Origin: Pyrinomonadaceae bacterium
GTDB taxonomy: Bacteria > Acidobacteriota > Blastocatellia > Pyrinomonadales > Pyrinomonadaceae
Length of the DNA stretch: 14,135 nt
Assembly: GCA_018060305.1 (NCBI GenBank)
Contig: JAGOWF010000036.1
Span: 1-14,135 of the forward strand
Direction of reading: 5' to 3'
Shown here: one piece after another, positions 1 to 6,548 of the stretch
How the letters are laid out: each line of letters opens with the position of its first letter
How positions within the stretch are numbered: the stretch's first letter is position 1
Made by a program: the position numbers and the translations under genes
The notes under the pieces: model-generated
The model's database searches: none
What the model was told of the DNA's origin: nothing
The model's input: only the letters and a program-made list of their open reading frames with translations

Positions 1-1
1 T

Positions 2-112
2 CTTGTCACTCTGCCGCTGGCCGGTGCGGGCTTCCTGACCGTTCTCTATAACGAAGAGAACAGGGCGCTGCATGATCTGCTTTCGGGCACGATACAGGTA
101 AAGGAATTCTAG
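2..112 (+). CDS. RDD-family membrane protein, C-terminal end (partial)
   Basis: Only the last 36 codons are inside the window, ending at a TAG at 110-112. They read as a hydrophobic stretch (LVTLPLAGAGFLTVLY) followed by NEENRALHDLLSGTIQV. The R-x-LHDLLSGT-x-V ending is the typical C-terminus of RDD-domain integral membrane proteins (R...LHD..AGT.VV), whose general role is poorly defined and may include transport. The next gene lies 36 bases downstream in the same frame, so the two could share a transcript. The family call rests on this short tail and is fairly confident; nothing can be said about the function of the whole protein. Confidence 0.7.
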   Translation, partial: LVTLPLAGAGFLTVLYNEENRALHDLLSGTIQVKEF

Positions 113-136
113 CGGCGCCTTGCCGCCCGCATCGAT

Positions 137-142
137 TACAAT
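137..142 (+). promoter_or_regulatory. -10-like hexamer just before the NFACT gene
   Basis: TACAAT (5 of 6 matches to TATAAT) sits 6 bases before the GTG at 149, and there is no Shine-Dalgarno sequence in between. A start point 6-8 bases downstream would fall on the GTG, giving a leaderless mRNA. No good -35 box is seen. It is a weak call on its own and gains support only from similar spacing at two other genes in this window. Confidence 0.3.
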
Positions 143-148
143 CGACCT

Positions 149-1051
149 GTGACGCAGGACGAATCCCGAGTTCAACCCGATCCCGACTTTGAGCGGCTGG
201 CCGCATCCGCCCGACGAAAGAGCGTCCGTGAGATCGCCAAGATCGAGAAACTTATCGAGAACCTGCATGGCGACCTTCGCCGCCACGGTGATGCGGCCGA
301 ATGGAAGAAGTTCGGCGACCTGCTGCTCGCGAACGCCTCGACTGCCGTTCTGGAGGCTGACAACTTTTACGTTACGGACTATTTTGACGCGGCGACGCCA
401 ATGCTGGCCATTCCGGCCGAAAACGCAGCTACCCCCGCAGACGCTGCCCAGACCTACTTCCGTCGCTACACGAAATCCCGTAATGCTGCCGATGCCGTGG
501 CCCAGCGACTAAGGATCACCGAGGCGAAACTAGACCAGGCCCGCGAACGGCTGAGAACAGTCGATGTGGCGATCGTGAGCGGTGACAGCGAGTTTCTCAC
601 GACAGCGGGCGAAACGAAAAAGCCGATCAAGGACACGCGGCCGAAAAAAAAGACCGAGGCAGAATTTAAGGGTGCGCGCCGTTTCGCATCGTCCGACGGT
701 TACGAGATACTCGTGGGCAAAAAGGCGGCGGACAACGATTTTCTGACCTTTCGTGTGGCGCGCTCGCGCGATATCTGGATGCACGCCGCTGACTATCCCG
801 GCTCACACGTCGTTGTCAGAAAACGCGGTGGTGCAGATATCCCCCACAGCACACTGATCGAGGCGGCACAGATCGCGGCGTTTTACAGCGACGCTCGCGG
901 ATTGGGAAAGGCCGTAGTTCGTTATACCGAGAAGAAATTTGTGAATAAGCCCAAACGCTCACCTGCCGGGCGGGTGAGTATCGCGGATTTTAAGACCGTT
1001 GTTGTTCAGCCCCAGATACCGCCGGGAACCGAGTATATTACTCGTTCATGA
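149..1051 (+). CDS. Short NFACT protein (RqcH-like, lacking NFACT-N)
   Basis: This 300-residue protein matches the C-terminal half of RqcH/FbpA/NFACT proteins, which bind 60S/50S subunits carrying stalled peptidyl-tRNA and, in full-length bacterial RqcH, direct C-terminal alanine tailing. Residues about 20-60 and 100-140 are charged helices matching the NFACT coiled coil, with the family pattern FGDLLLAN at 55-62 and AQTYFRRYTKSRNA at 100-113. A basic linker (about 155-178) precedes an NFACT-R (DUF814) domain at about 179-285, with RDIWMHAADYPGSHVVVRK and KKFVNKPKRSPAGRVS. The usual protein is about 550-580 residues. Here the N-terminal NFACT-N domain and HhH segment are absent, and the only upstream coding sequence is the RDD tail, which ends 36 bases before. 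The start is GTG with no visible Shine-Dalgarno. The end overlaps the convergent thioredoxin gene by 14 bases. The family is clear; whether it retains an Rqc role is unknown. Confidence 0.85.
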   Translation: MTQDESRVQPDPDFERLAASARRKSVREIAKIEKLIENLHGDLRRHGDAAEWKKFGDLLLANASTAVLEADNFYVTDYFDAATPMLAIPAENAATPADAAQTYFRRYTKSRNAADAVAQRLRITEAKLDQARERLRTVDVAIVSGDSEFLTTAGETKKPIKDTRPKKKTEAEFKGARRFASSDGYEILVGKKAADNDFLTFRVARSRDIWMHAADYPGSHVVVRKRGGADIPHSTLIEAAQIAAFYSDARGLGKAVVRYTEKKFVNKPKRSPAGRVSIADFKTVVVQPQIPPGTEYITRS

Positions 1052-1637
1052 CGCTCACGACCGTTTGCTTCATCTTGCCGATCACGTCTGCTCCGCCGCC
1101 GAGGAAAACGCCCCTTAGCCGTCCTTCGCGGTCGATCAGAAAACTCTGCGGGACGGCGTTGAAGTTAGAGACGCGATTAAACTTACCCACAAGCTCACCC
1201 GGGATCCGGGCTAGTTCATAGTTCAATTTCATCGACGCGGCGAATCGCTGGATGTCTTCTACCTTTTCGGGCTTGCCGTCGTAAGCACCGATATCCAGTC
1301 CCAGGACTGTGAATCCACTGTCGCCATAGGTGTTCTGAAGCTCGACCAGGTGCGGCATCTCGCCGCGGCACGGCCCGCACCACGTCGCCCAGAGATTGAT
1401 GAGCACGACTTTGCCTTTGCGGTCCGCGACCTTGCTCTTCGAGCCGTCGATCATCTCAAACTCTGCATCTGTTACGTTCGAGGGTAGTGGCGGATAATCA
1501 GCCGACTTGTTTGTGGAGGTGCGGTTGGTTGGCTTGGACGAGCTGTTTGTGCCTGAATTGGCGCCGGTGTCGCCGCATGCAGCGATCAGCAGCGCACAGA
1601 TGGCCGCGATGGTCACTTTGAAAAATACTCTTGTCAT
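1038..1637 (-). CDS. TlpA/ResA-like thiol-disulfide oxidoreductase lipoprotein
   Basis: This 199-residue protein has an N-terminal hydrophobic segment ending in a lipobox (LIAAC, lipidated Cys21), so it should be a lipoprotein facing the periplasm. A low-complexity Ser/Thr/Asn tether follows (about 22-47), then a thioredoxin-fold domain. The redox motif is WATWCGPCR, with Cys87 and Cys90, and the family's cis-proline loop is VPQSFLID (Pro163). This is the TlpA/ResA/AhpC-TSA class, which reduces disulfides in exported proteins, for example apocytochrome c or copper-site proteins. The partner here is not identifiable because no cytochrome-maturation gene is nearby. The ATG at 1635-1637 gives an intact signal sequence, but no clear Shine-Dalgarno precedes it. 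The gene overlaps the convergent NFACT gene by 14 bases at its 3' end, and no terminator separates them. Confidence 0.9.
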   Translation of the reverse strand: MTRVFFKVTIAAICALLIAACGDTGANSGTNSSSKPTNRTSTNKSADYPPLPSNVTDAEFEMIDGSKSKVADRKGKVVLINLWATWCGPCRGEMPHLVELQNTYGDSGFTVLGLDIGAYDGKPEKVEDIQRFAASMKLNYELARIPGELVGKFNRVSNFNAVPQSFLIDREGRLRGVFLGGGADVIGKMKQTVVSVMNE

Positions 1638-1767
1638 CTGAGTCGCTGCTATTACGCGAACCGCGGCCGTAAAGTTCAGCCGATGCCGCTGCTTCTATCA
1701 AAGAAAACAGTAGCATCAAAACCAACCTGCGCAAAATCCAGGAATTTGAGCCTTTTTCCGGGCCCTG

Positions 1768-2090
1768 TTAGAGCTTGAATCCGCCGTGTGTCAGGATCGT
1801 CTCGAACCCAGACTTAGATCGAATCGATCATTGCACAGGACGTTGTCGATTTACCCAAGCCAGTTGGTCCTGTCACAACGACAAGCCCCTTGGACAGAGA
1901 GCACAGGTCCACAATCTCCTTCGACAGGCCGAACTGCTCTGCGGTCAGTATCTTACTCGGAATAATGCGAAAGAAGGCGCCCATTCCCTTCCGATCCGTG
2001 AAGATATTGCAGCGAAAACGCGCAAGGCCACGGATCTCATAGGCAAAGTCGGTATCGCACCGGCAAGCGAACCCTTCCTGCTTGTGCGCG
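1768..2090 (-). pseudogene. Decayed pilT copy with internal deletion
   Basis: Two blocks match the intact pilT at 2738-4720, same strand and order. Block 1818-2090 aligns without gaps to 3366-3638; counting by hand, about 214 of 270 bases agree (about 79%). Translated, it covers pilT residues about 364-452, including a Walker A (GPTGLGKST), with roughly 84% of residues shared, so most base changes are synonymous. Block 1768-1815 aligns to 2738-2785 and encodes the last 15 residues (SGFETILTHGGFKL, then TAA). Between them about 578 bases of pilT are missing (Asp box, Walker B, His box). The two blocks are in different frames, with a stop at 1814-1816. No start codon or N-terminus remains upstream of 2090. 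It cannot encode a working ATPase. It fills most of the 509-base gap between neighbouring genes (1638-2146); I see nothing else definite in 1638-1767. Confidence 0.9.
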
Positions 2091-2134
2091 GAATCGGGGA
2101 CGTGGTAAAAAGGAGTTGCGTAACATACTTTTTT

Positions 2135-2140
2135 GGGAGA
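2135..2140 (+). promoter_or_regulatory. Ribosome binding site that fixes the start at 2147
   Basis: GGGAGA lies 6 bases before the ATG at 2147. The same frame is open back to about 1775, but codons before 2147 are antisense to the pilT remnant. The signal peptide begins exactly at this ATG, so the Shine-Dalgarno sequence and the signal peptide agree on this start. Confidence 0.75.
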
Positions 2141-2146
2141 AATCTA

Positions 2147-2662
2147 ATGCATCTAATCCGATTATTACTGGTTTTTGCGTTATCCCTTGTTCTCAGCTCC
2201 ACAATCGTCCTGGCACAGCAGAGTGCAGGTGAACCATGGGATTTCAGTTGTCTGAAATGGGAGGAACGCAAATCGAGCCCCTGCGGCGATACGCCGTTTT
2301 ATTTGTCCAAGAAGTTTATTATCGGCCACTCGGAAGGAACGCCCGTGGGCGACATTACGATCGTCAACAGGACAAATCGCCGCCGCACGCTGGAATATTT
2401 ATCGCTCACACCGGCGTATGACGGCGCCGATCTGCTACAGCCGTATTGGTTTACCGGGCTTCCAAAAGGCATTACATACGTAGGGCCGGGCAAGAAACGG
2501 GTCATTTCCGTATTCTTTACTGGGCGTCGGAAAGCGTCAAAATCCTACGCGCGGAGGCCCTGGGTCAATCCCGGCGGTCACGATGGCATTCTGAAACTCA
2601 GGGACAAAGCAACGGGTACGATCTATGAGTTCAACATCAACATACGAGCCTTTCAACCTTAG
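2147..2662 (+). CDS. Exported protein of unknown function, 171 aa
   Basis: I do not recognise the family. The protein starts with a classic signal peptide (basic MHLIR, hydrophobic core LLLVFALSLVLSSTIV, likely cleavage after LAQ). The mature part is about 145 residues with two cysteines (FSCLKW and SSPCGD) that could form a disulfide. The rest alternates polar and hydrophobic residues as in beta strands: VGDITIVNRTNRRRTLEYLSL, then a Gly/Lys turn (VGPGKKRVISVFF), then GHDGILKLRDKATGTIYEFNINI. The order resembles an immunoglobulin-like/ASH-type domain that uses a backbone of 'more-than-anchor' strands, but this is inference from appearance only. It lies between the pilT remnant and the intact pilT, on the opposite strand to both. 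A perfect hairpin follows its stop but is better placed as the pilT terminator. A function linked to pili is possible and unproven. Confidence 0.75.
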   Translation: MHLIRLLLVFALSLVLSSTIVLAQQSAGEPWDFSCLKWEERKSSPCGDTPFYLSKKFIIGHSEGTPVGDITIVNRTNRRRTLEYLSLTPAYDGADLLQPYWFTGLPKGITYVGPGKKRVISVFFTGRRKASKSYARRPWVNPGGHDGILKLRDKATGTIYEFNINIRAFQP

Positions 2663-2680
2663 ATAAGATGCCGTGGTGAC

Positions 2681-2712
2681 AAAAACGGCGGCGGTATGTG
2701 AGTTTCGCCGCC
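2681..2712 (-). terminator. Rho-independent terminator of pilT
   Basis: Perfect 7-bp stem GGCGGCG (2687-2693) and CGCCGCC (2706-2712) with a 12-base loop. Read on the minus strand, the stem is followed by GTTTTTG (T run at 2681-2685), 26 bases past the pilT stop. On the plus strand the downstream bases are only weakly T-rich, so termination of the 171-aa gene here is less certain. Confidence 0.65.
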
Positions 2713-2737
2713 AGAGGTTTTGGGAGACTGCAAATTG

Positions 2738-4720
2738 TCAGATCTTAAATCCGCCGCGCGTCAGCAGCGACTCAAATCCTGTCTTGTCCACGGCCTTGAT
2801 ATATGCATCGAGCGGCTCGACGGTGCCATTCTGGACGTGCTCAAACAGAGCGTCGTTGAGCATGACCATGCCGTGATTCCGTCCGGTTTGCATGGCCGAC
2901 GGGATCTGGAAGGTCTTACCTTCGCGGATCAGGTTTGAGATGGCAGGCGTGACGATGAGAACTTCCAATGCGGCAACACGGCCTCCACCCTTCTTTGGGA
3001 GCAGCGTTTGGGCGATCACGCCTTTGAGCGATTCCGAGAGCATCACGCGGATCTGCTGCTGACGGTCGGCCGGGAATTGGTCGATAATTCGATCAACGGT
3101 CGATGGAGCGGTCGTCGTGTGCAGCGTGCCAAAGACGAGATGGCCCGTTTCGGCAGTCTCTATCGCGATCGAGATCGTCTCGAGGTCTCGCATTTCGCCG
3201 ACCAGGACTATGTCAGGGTCCTCACGCAGAGCGGCGCGTAGGGCGTTCTTGAACGAGTCCGTGTGATTGTGAACCTCGCGCTGGTTAACGAGGCATTTCT
3301 GATTGTCGTGAACAAACTCGATCGGGTCCTCGATGGTGATGATGTGGTCTTCGCGGGACTTGTTGATCGAGTCGACCATAGCACAGAGCGTGGTCGATTT
3401 GCCCGAACCGGTCGGGCCGGTCACGACGACAAGTCCTTTGGACAGAGCACATAGGTCCATGATCGCTTTTGACAGGCCCAACTGCTCGGCTGTCAGTATC
3501 TTTGACGGGATGATGCGAAAGACGGCGCCCATACCTTTGCGGTCGGCAAAGATATTGCAGCGAAAACGCGCGAGGCCCGGTATCTCGTAGGCAAAGTCGG
3601 TATCGCTTCGCTTGGCAAATTCTTCCTGATTGCGCTCAGGCATGATCGAGGTGAGCAGTTCGCGCATCGCGTCGTGCGTGAGCGTCTCCTGGCCGTTCTC
3701 GAGCGGGCACATCCTGCCGTCCTTGCGAATCATCGGAGGCATCGAGACTGACATATGGAGGTCAGACGCGCCAAGCTCCGCCATCTTCTTGAAGAGCGTG
3801 TCCATTCGGCCTGCCATCGCCACATTCGCTGGAGCCGGGACGAATGCCGTTTCGGCCGCGGCTGCGACGGGCGTTGGCGGCGGCGAAAGAACCGGAACGG
3901 TCGGCTCTTGCGGCGTGTAATTCGGCTGCGCAAAGCTGATCTCTGCGGGAGGCGGGACAGCAGGCGTTGGCGTCATGTCGGTGTATTCGGGCATAAAATC
4001 ACTTCTCCGCCGCATCGGTACCTCAGGTGCGGTTTCACTAAAGACGGTCTGGAATGCAGGATCGTTGACCGACACCACGTCGGCCTCGATGCCCGACGGC
4101 ACGTATTCCTTGGCGATGTCACGCTCGTCGGCCAGCAGATCCTGGAGGGAGGTCATCTCAACCTGCTCCGCCGTCGTTAGGTCATAGGCCGAGGACGAAC
4201 TCTCAAGCTCGTACGAGATCGCCTCATAACTCGGAGCGGGCTCGGCCGCCGGCGGCACTAACGGTTCAGAGGTCGGGTCGAGTTCGAACTGGGGCGTGGT
4301 CTCCGTGATCGGCGCGGCATTTTCGAATTGCAGGTTCGGCAACGGGGCCGGTTCGAACGAAGATGTTGGCGTCGTTTCGGGCAGCGGTCTTGGCACCGTG
4401 ATCGAACCGTCCGAATCACCGATCATTGGCCGGATCGTGACGAGAAATCCCGCTGGTGACTTCTGAACCGTGAAGTTAAAATTCCCAAGGTTGTGCGGAT
4501 GCACAAATTCGATTTCGGAACTGCTTGGCAGTGACGATTTTACGTCGGGCGGTATCAGCGGAAACACCATTGTGCTGATCTGCGGCCCGGCGAGCGGCGT
4601 TTTTGCGACATCGGTCGTTGCGTTGCCTGAGACAAGGAACGGGTTCTTGTTCGGTTCGAGCCGCAACTCCTCGCTGCAGGATGAAAGAAGCTGCTTTAGG
4701 TAGTCATTCAACTTTTCCAT
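2738..4720 (-). CDS. pilT: PilT-type retraction ATPase with duplicated N-terminal domain
   Basis: The 660-residue protein's C-terminal part (about 305-660) is a complete PilT, the hexameric ATPase at the inner-membrane base of type IV pili that drives retraction. Its PAS-like N-domain begins near ASDLHMSVSMPPMIRKDG (318-335). Walker A is GPTGSGKST (435-443), Walker B is DIVLVGEMRD (503-512), and the His box is GHLVFGTLHT (526-535). AISNLIRE (593-600) matches PilT's AIRNLIRE. Usual PilT length is about 345-380. The extra 300 residues consist of an N-terminal region (1-100) that looks like a divergent second PAS-like domain (ELRLEPNKNPFLVSG...EIEFVHPHNLGNFNF...FLVTIRP), then about 200 residues of Pro/Glu/Thr/Ala-rich, probably disordered linker. 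The ATG at 4720 has no strong Shine-Dalgarno. No other pilus gene is in the window. PilU is an alternative name, but the AIRNLIRE-like motif favours PilT. Confidence 0.92.
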   Translation of the reverse strand: MEKLNDYLKQLLSSCSEELRLEPNKNPFLVSGNATTDVAKTPLAGPQISTMVFPLIPPDVKSSLPSSSEIEFVHPHNLGNFNFTVQKSPAGFLVTIRPMIGDSDGSITVPRPLPETTPTSSFEPAPLPNLQFENAAPITETTPQFELDPTSEPLVPPAAEPAPSYEAISYELESSSSAYDLTTAEQVEMTSLQDLLADERDIAKEYVPSGIEADVVSVNDPAFQTVFSETAPEVPMRRRSDFMPEYTDMTPTPAVPPPAEISFAQPNYTPQEPTVPVLSPPPTPVAAAAETAFVPAPANVAMAGRMDTLFKKMAELGASDLHMSVSMPPMIRKDGRMCPLENGQETLTHDAMRELLTSIMPERNQEEFAKRSDTDFAYEIPGLARFRCNIFADRKGMGAVFRIIPSKILTAEQLGLSKAIMDLCALSKGLVVVTGPTGSGKSTTLCAMVDSINKSREDHIITIEDPIEFVHDNQKCLVNQREVHNHTDSFKNALRAALREDPDIVLVGEMRDLETISIAIETAETGHLVFGTLHTTTAPSTVDRIIDQFPADRQQQIRVMLSESLKGVIAQTLLPKKGGGRVAALEVLIVTPAISNLIREGKTFQIPSAMQTGRNHGMVMLNDALFEHVQNGTVEPLDAYIKAVDKTGFESLLTRGGFKI

Positions 4721-4795
4721 GGCTATTTTGGGAAAACTGCGTGTTGGGATCGGTGAGAGGACAGACAGGAGCGGGCAGACGGGGCCCTACATGCG

Positions 4796-4825
4796 ATAAT
4801 AGCAAAGTTAAACGCTGTTTGTCAC
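4796..4825 (-). promoter_or_regulatory. Possible sigma70-type promoter for pilT
   Basis: On the minus strand, GTGACA (4820-4825) and TATTAT (4796-4801) are separated by 18 bases, each close to the TTGACA and TATAAT consensus. Transcription would start near 4789, leaving a leader of about 70 bases before the pilT ATG. It lies in the 117-base gap after the mutase gene, so pilT probably has its own promoter. This is a by-eye match only. Confidence 0.4.
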
Positions 4826-4837
4826 ACGTTTTTTTAT

Positions 4838-6430
4838 CTAGAGCGAGACAGATTCGCGATACTCGCCCCAGACCGAGCGGAGGGCATTGCTGATCTCACC
4901 GACGGTCACGTCGGCTTCGACAGCGGTGAGAATATGCGGGAGTAGGTTTTCAGTGCCCTGCGCTGCAGATCTGATGCGCTGCAGAGCATTCTCAGCCTCG
5001 GTAGCGTTTCGCTTTTCGCGGACGGCGCGGACGCGGGCGGCTTGATCGCGTTCGATCTGTTCATCGACCCGAAGGATCGGGATCGGCTGCTCTTCGGCTT
5101 GGAATTTGTTAACGCCGACAACGATCGCATCGCCGCTCTCGACCGACCGCTGGTAGGCGTATGCGGCTTCCTGTATCTCATTCTGGACGTAGCCTGTCTC
5201 GATAGCCCGCAGCATGCCGCCCATCGCGTCGATCTTGTCGATATAGTCGCGGGCAATCCTTTCGAGTTCAGTCGTCAATTCCTCGATAGCGTAGCTGCCC
5301 GCAAGTGGATCAACCGTATCGGCAACGCCCGATTCGTGTGCGATGACCTGTTGGGTCCTTAGGGCGATAGTGGCTGCGTGCTCGGTCGGCAAACCGAGAG
5401 CCTCGTCGAGCGAGTTCGTGTGCAGGCTCTGCGTCCCGCCGAGAACGGCGGCGAGCGCCTGGATCGTCGTGCGTGCTACGTTAACGTCGGGCTGTTGAGC
5501 CGTAAGCGTAGAACCGGCGGTCTGTGTATGGAACCGAAGCATTAGCGACTTTGGGTCTTTTGCGCCAAAACGGTCTTTCATTATGCGTGCCCATAAACGT
5601 CTGGCGGCACGAAACTTAGCGACCTCCTCGAGCAGTTGATTGTGAGAGTTAAAAAAGAATGACAGCCGCGGTGCAAACTGATCCACTTCCAATCCGACGT
5701 CGATCGCAGCCTGAACGTAGCATATGCCATCGGCGAGCGTGAACGCGATCTCCTGGGCAGCGGTCGAGCCCGCTTCGCGGATATGATAGCCGGAGATCGA
5801 GATAGTGTTCCAATTAGGAACCTCAGCGGCGCAGTAGGCAAACGTGTCAGTGATCAGCCGCAGGCTTGGCCCGGGCGGATAGATATAGGTTCCGCGAGCA
5901 ATGTATTCCTTCAGAATGTCATTCTGTATTGTCCCACCGAGTTTTTCAAAAGGAACGCCCTGCTGTTTAGCCACGGTCAGATAGAGGCACAGCAGCGTAG
6001 AAGCCGTTGCGTTTATCGTCATCGACGTAGTGACCTGATCGAGCGGGATGCCGTCAAAGAGCGTCAGCATATCGTCCAGGCTGTCGATGGCTACGCCGAC
6101 CTTGCCGACCTCGCCGGCTGCCAACGGATCGTCGCTGTCCAGCCCGATCTGAGTCGGTAGATCGAACGCAACACTCAATCCGGTCGTGCCCTGTGAGCGC
6201 AGATACTTGTATCGAGTATTCGATTCTGAGGCGGTCGCAAAGCCTGCGTATTGCCGCATCGTCCAGAATTTGCCGCGATACATGCCCGGCCGAACACCAC
6301 GTGTGTAGGGAAATTCGCCGGGTGGCCCGATGTCCCGTTCGTAATCAACCGGCTTGGTGTTGCCCGGACTGAACTCGGGCGGAAGGTCAATGCCCGACGA
6401 CGTTTTGAACGATGAGCGACGCTCAGCCAT
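4838..6430 (-). CDS. Methylmalonyl-CoA mutase large (alpha) subunit, no B12 domain
   Basis: This 530-residue protein is the substrate-binding TIM-barrel subunit of the acyl-CoA mutase family, which interconverts (R)-methylmalonyl-CoA and succinyl-CoA with adenosylcobalamin. Diagnostic stretches are YTRGVRPGMYRGKFWTMRQYAGF (39-64; Tyr51 corresponds to the substrate-stacking Tyr of the Propionibacterium enzyme), GLSVAFDLPTQIGLDSD (84-100), GTIQNDILKEYIARGTYI (166-183), SISGYHIREAG (211-221; His216 equals the active-site His), RLSFFFNSHN (255-264) and RFHTQTAGSTLTAQQP. It ends near 530 without the C-terminal B12-binding domain of full mutases, so a separate small subunit of about 130-140 residues is expected, as in other split mutases. 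None is in the window. The Tyr51 region fits methylmalonyl-CoA mutase better than 2-hydroxyisobutyryl-CoA mutase, but other acyl-CoA mutases cannot be excluded. Confidence 0.9.
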   Translation of the reverse strand: MAERRSSFKTSSGIDLPPEFSPGNTKPVDYERDIGPPGEFPYTRGVRPGMYRGKFWTMRQYAGFATASESNTRYKYLRSQGTTGLSVAFDLPTQIGLDSDDPLAAGEVGKVGVAIDSLDDMLTLFDGIPLDQVTTSMTINATASTLLCLYLTVAKQQGVPFEKLGGTIQNDILKEYIARGTYIYPPGPSLRLITDTFAYCAAEVPNWNTISISGYHIREAGSTAAQEIAFTLADGICYVQAAIDVGLEVDQFAPRLSFFFNSHNQLLEEVAKFRAARRLWARIMKDRFGAKDPKSLMLRFHTQTAGSTLTAQQPDVNVARTTIQALAAVLGGTQSLHTNSLDEALGLPTEHAATIALRTQQVIAHESGVADTVDPLAGSYAIEELTTELERIARDYIDKIDAMGGMLRAIETGYVQNEIQEAAYAYQRSVESGDAIVVGVNKFQAEEQPIPILRVDEQIERDQAARVRAVREKRNATEAENALQRIRSAAQGTENLLPHILTAVEADVTVGEISNALRSVWGEYRESVSL

Positions 6431-6438
6431 GAGGGTTG

Positions 6439-6444
6439 ATTATA
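6439..6444 (-). promoter_or_regulatory. -10 hexamer for the mutase gene, possibly leaderless
   Basis: A perfect TATAAT lies on the minus strand, ending 8 bases before the ATG (6428-6430). No Shine-Dalgarno is present and the start site would be at or next to the ATG. Just upstream is a small dyad, ATCAT-TCG-ATGAT (6444-6456), overlapping the base next to the -10 box, which could be an operator. No good -35 box is seen. Confidence 0.45.
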
Positions 6445-6548
6445 TCATTCGATGATCGCGTATCGGTGCGCAGGAGTGGCAATCTCGGAGCCTGTTTCCA
6501 TTGTCTGGCGTTTTGTGATAAACAAGATAAGTTCCTTTAGAGTCAGCC

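Noticed and set aside
1498..1734. Minus-strand frame beginning MRRLVLMLLFSLIEAAASA, signal-peptide-like
   Set aside because: TTG start without Shine-Dalgarno; most of it overlaps the TlpA-like gene in another frame and the rest of the product is low-complexity. Not supported as a gene.
1945..2271. 108-codon minus-strand frame covering the pilT remnant
   Set aside because: It is in a different frame from the one that matches PilT, and it extends across the start and signal peptide of the exported-protein gene on the other strand.
1768..2785. Mobile element as the cause of the duplicated pilT segments
   Set aside because: No transposase, terminal inverted repeats or target-site duplications are visible; the about 79% identity and ordered blocks fit an old gene duplication with later deletion.
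3008..4187. Several plus-strand frames of 60-140 codons opposite pilT
   Set aside because: All are antisense to well-conserved PilT motifs or to its linker, with no recognisable domains or ribosome binding sites.
6431..6548. Riboswitch, for example cobalamin type, before the mutase gene
   Set aside because: The gap is only 118 bases, shows no B12-box-like sequence, and the likely -10 box lies 8 bases from the mutase ATG, leaving no leader.
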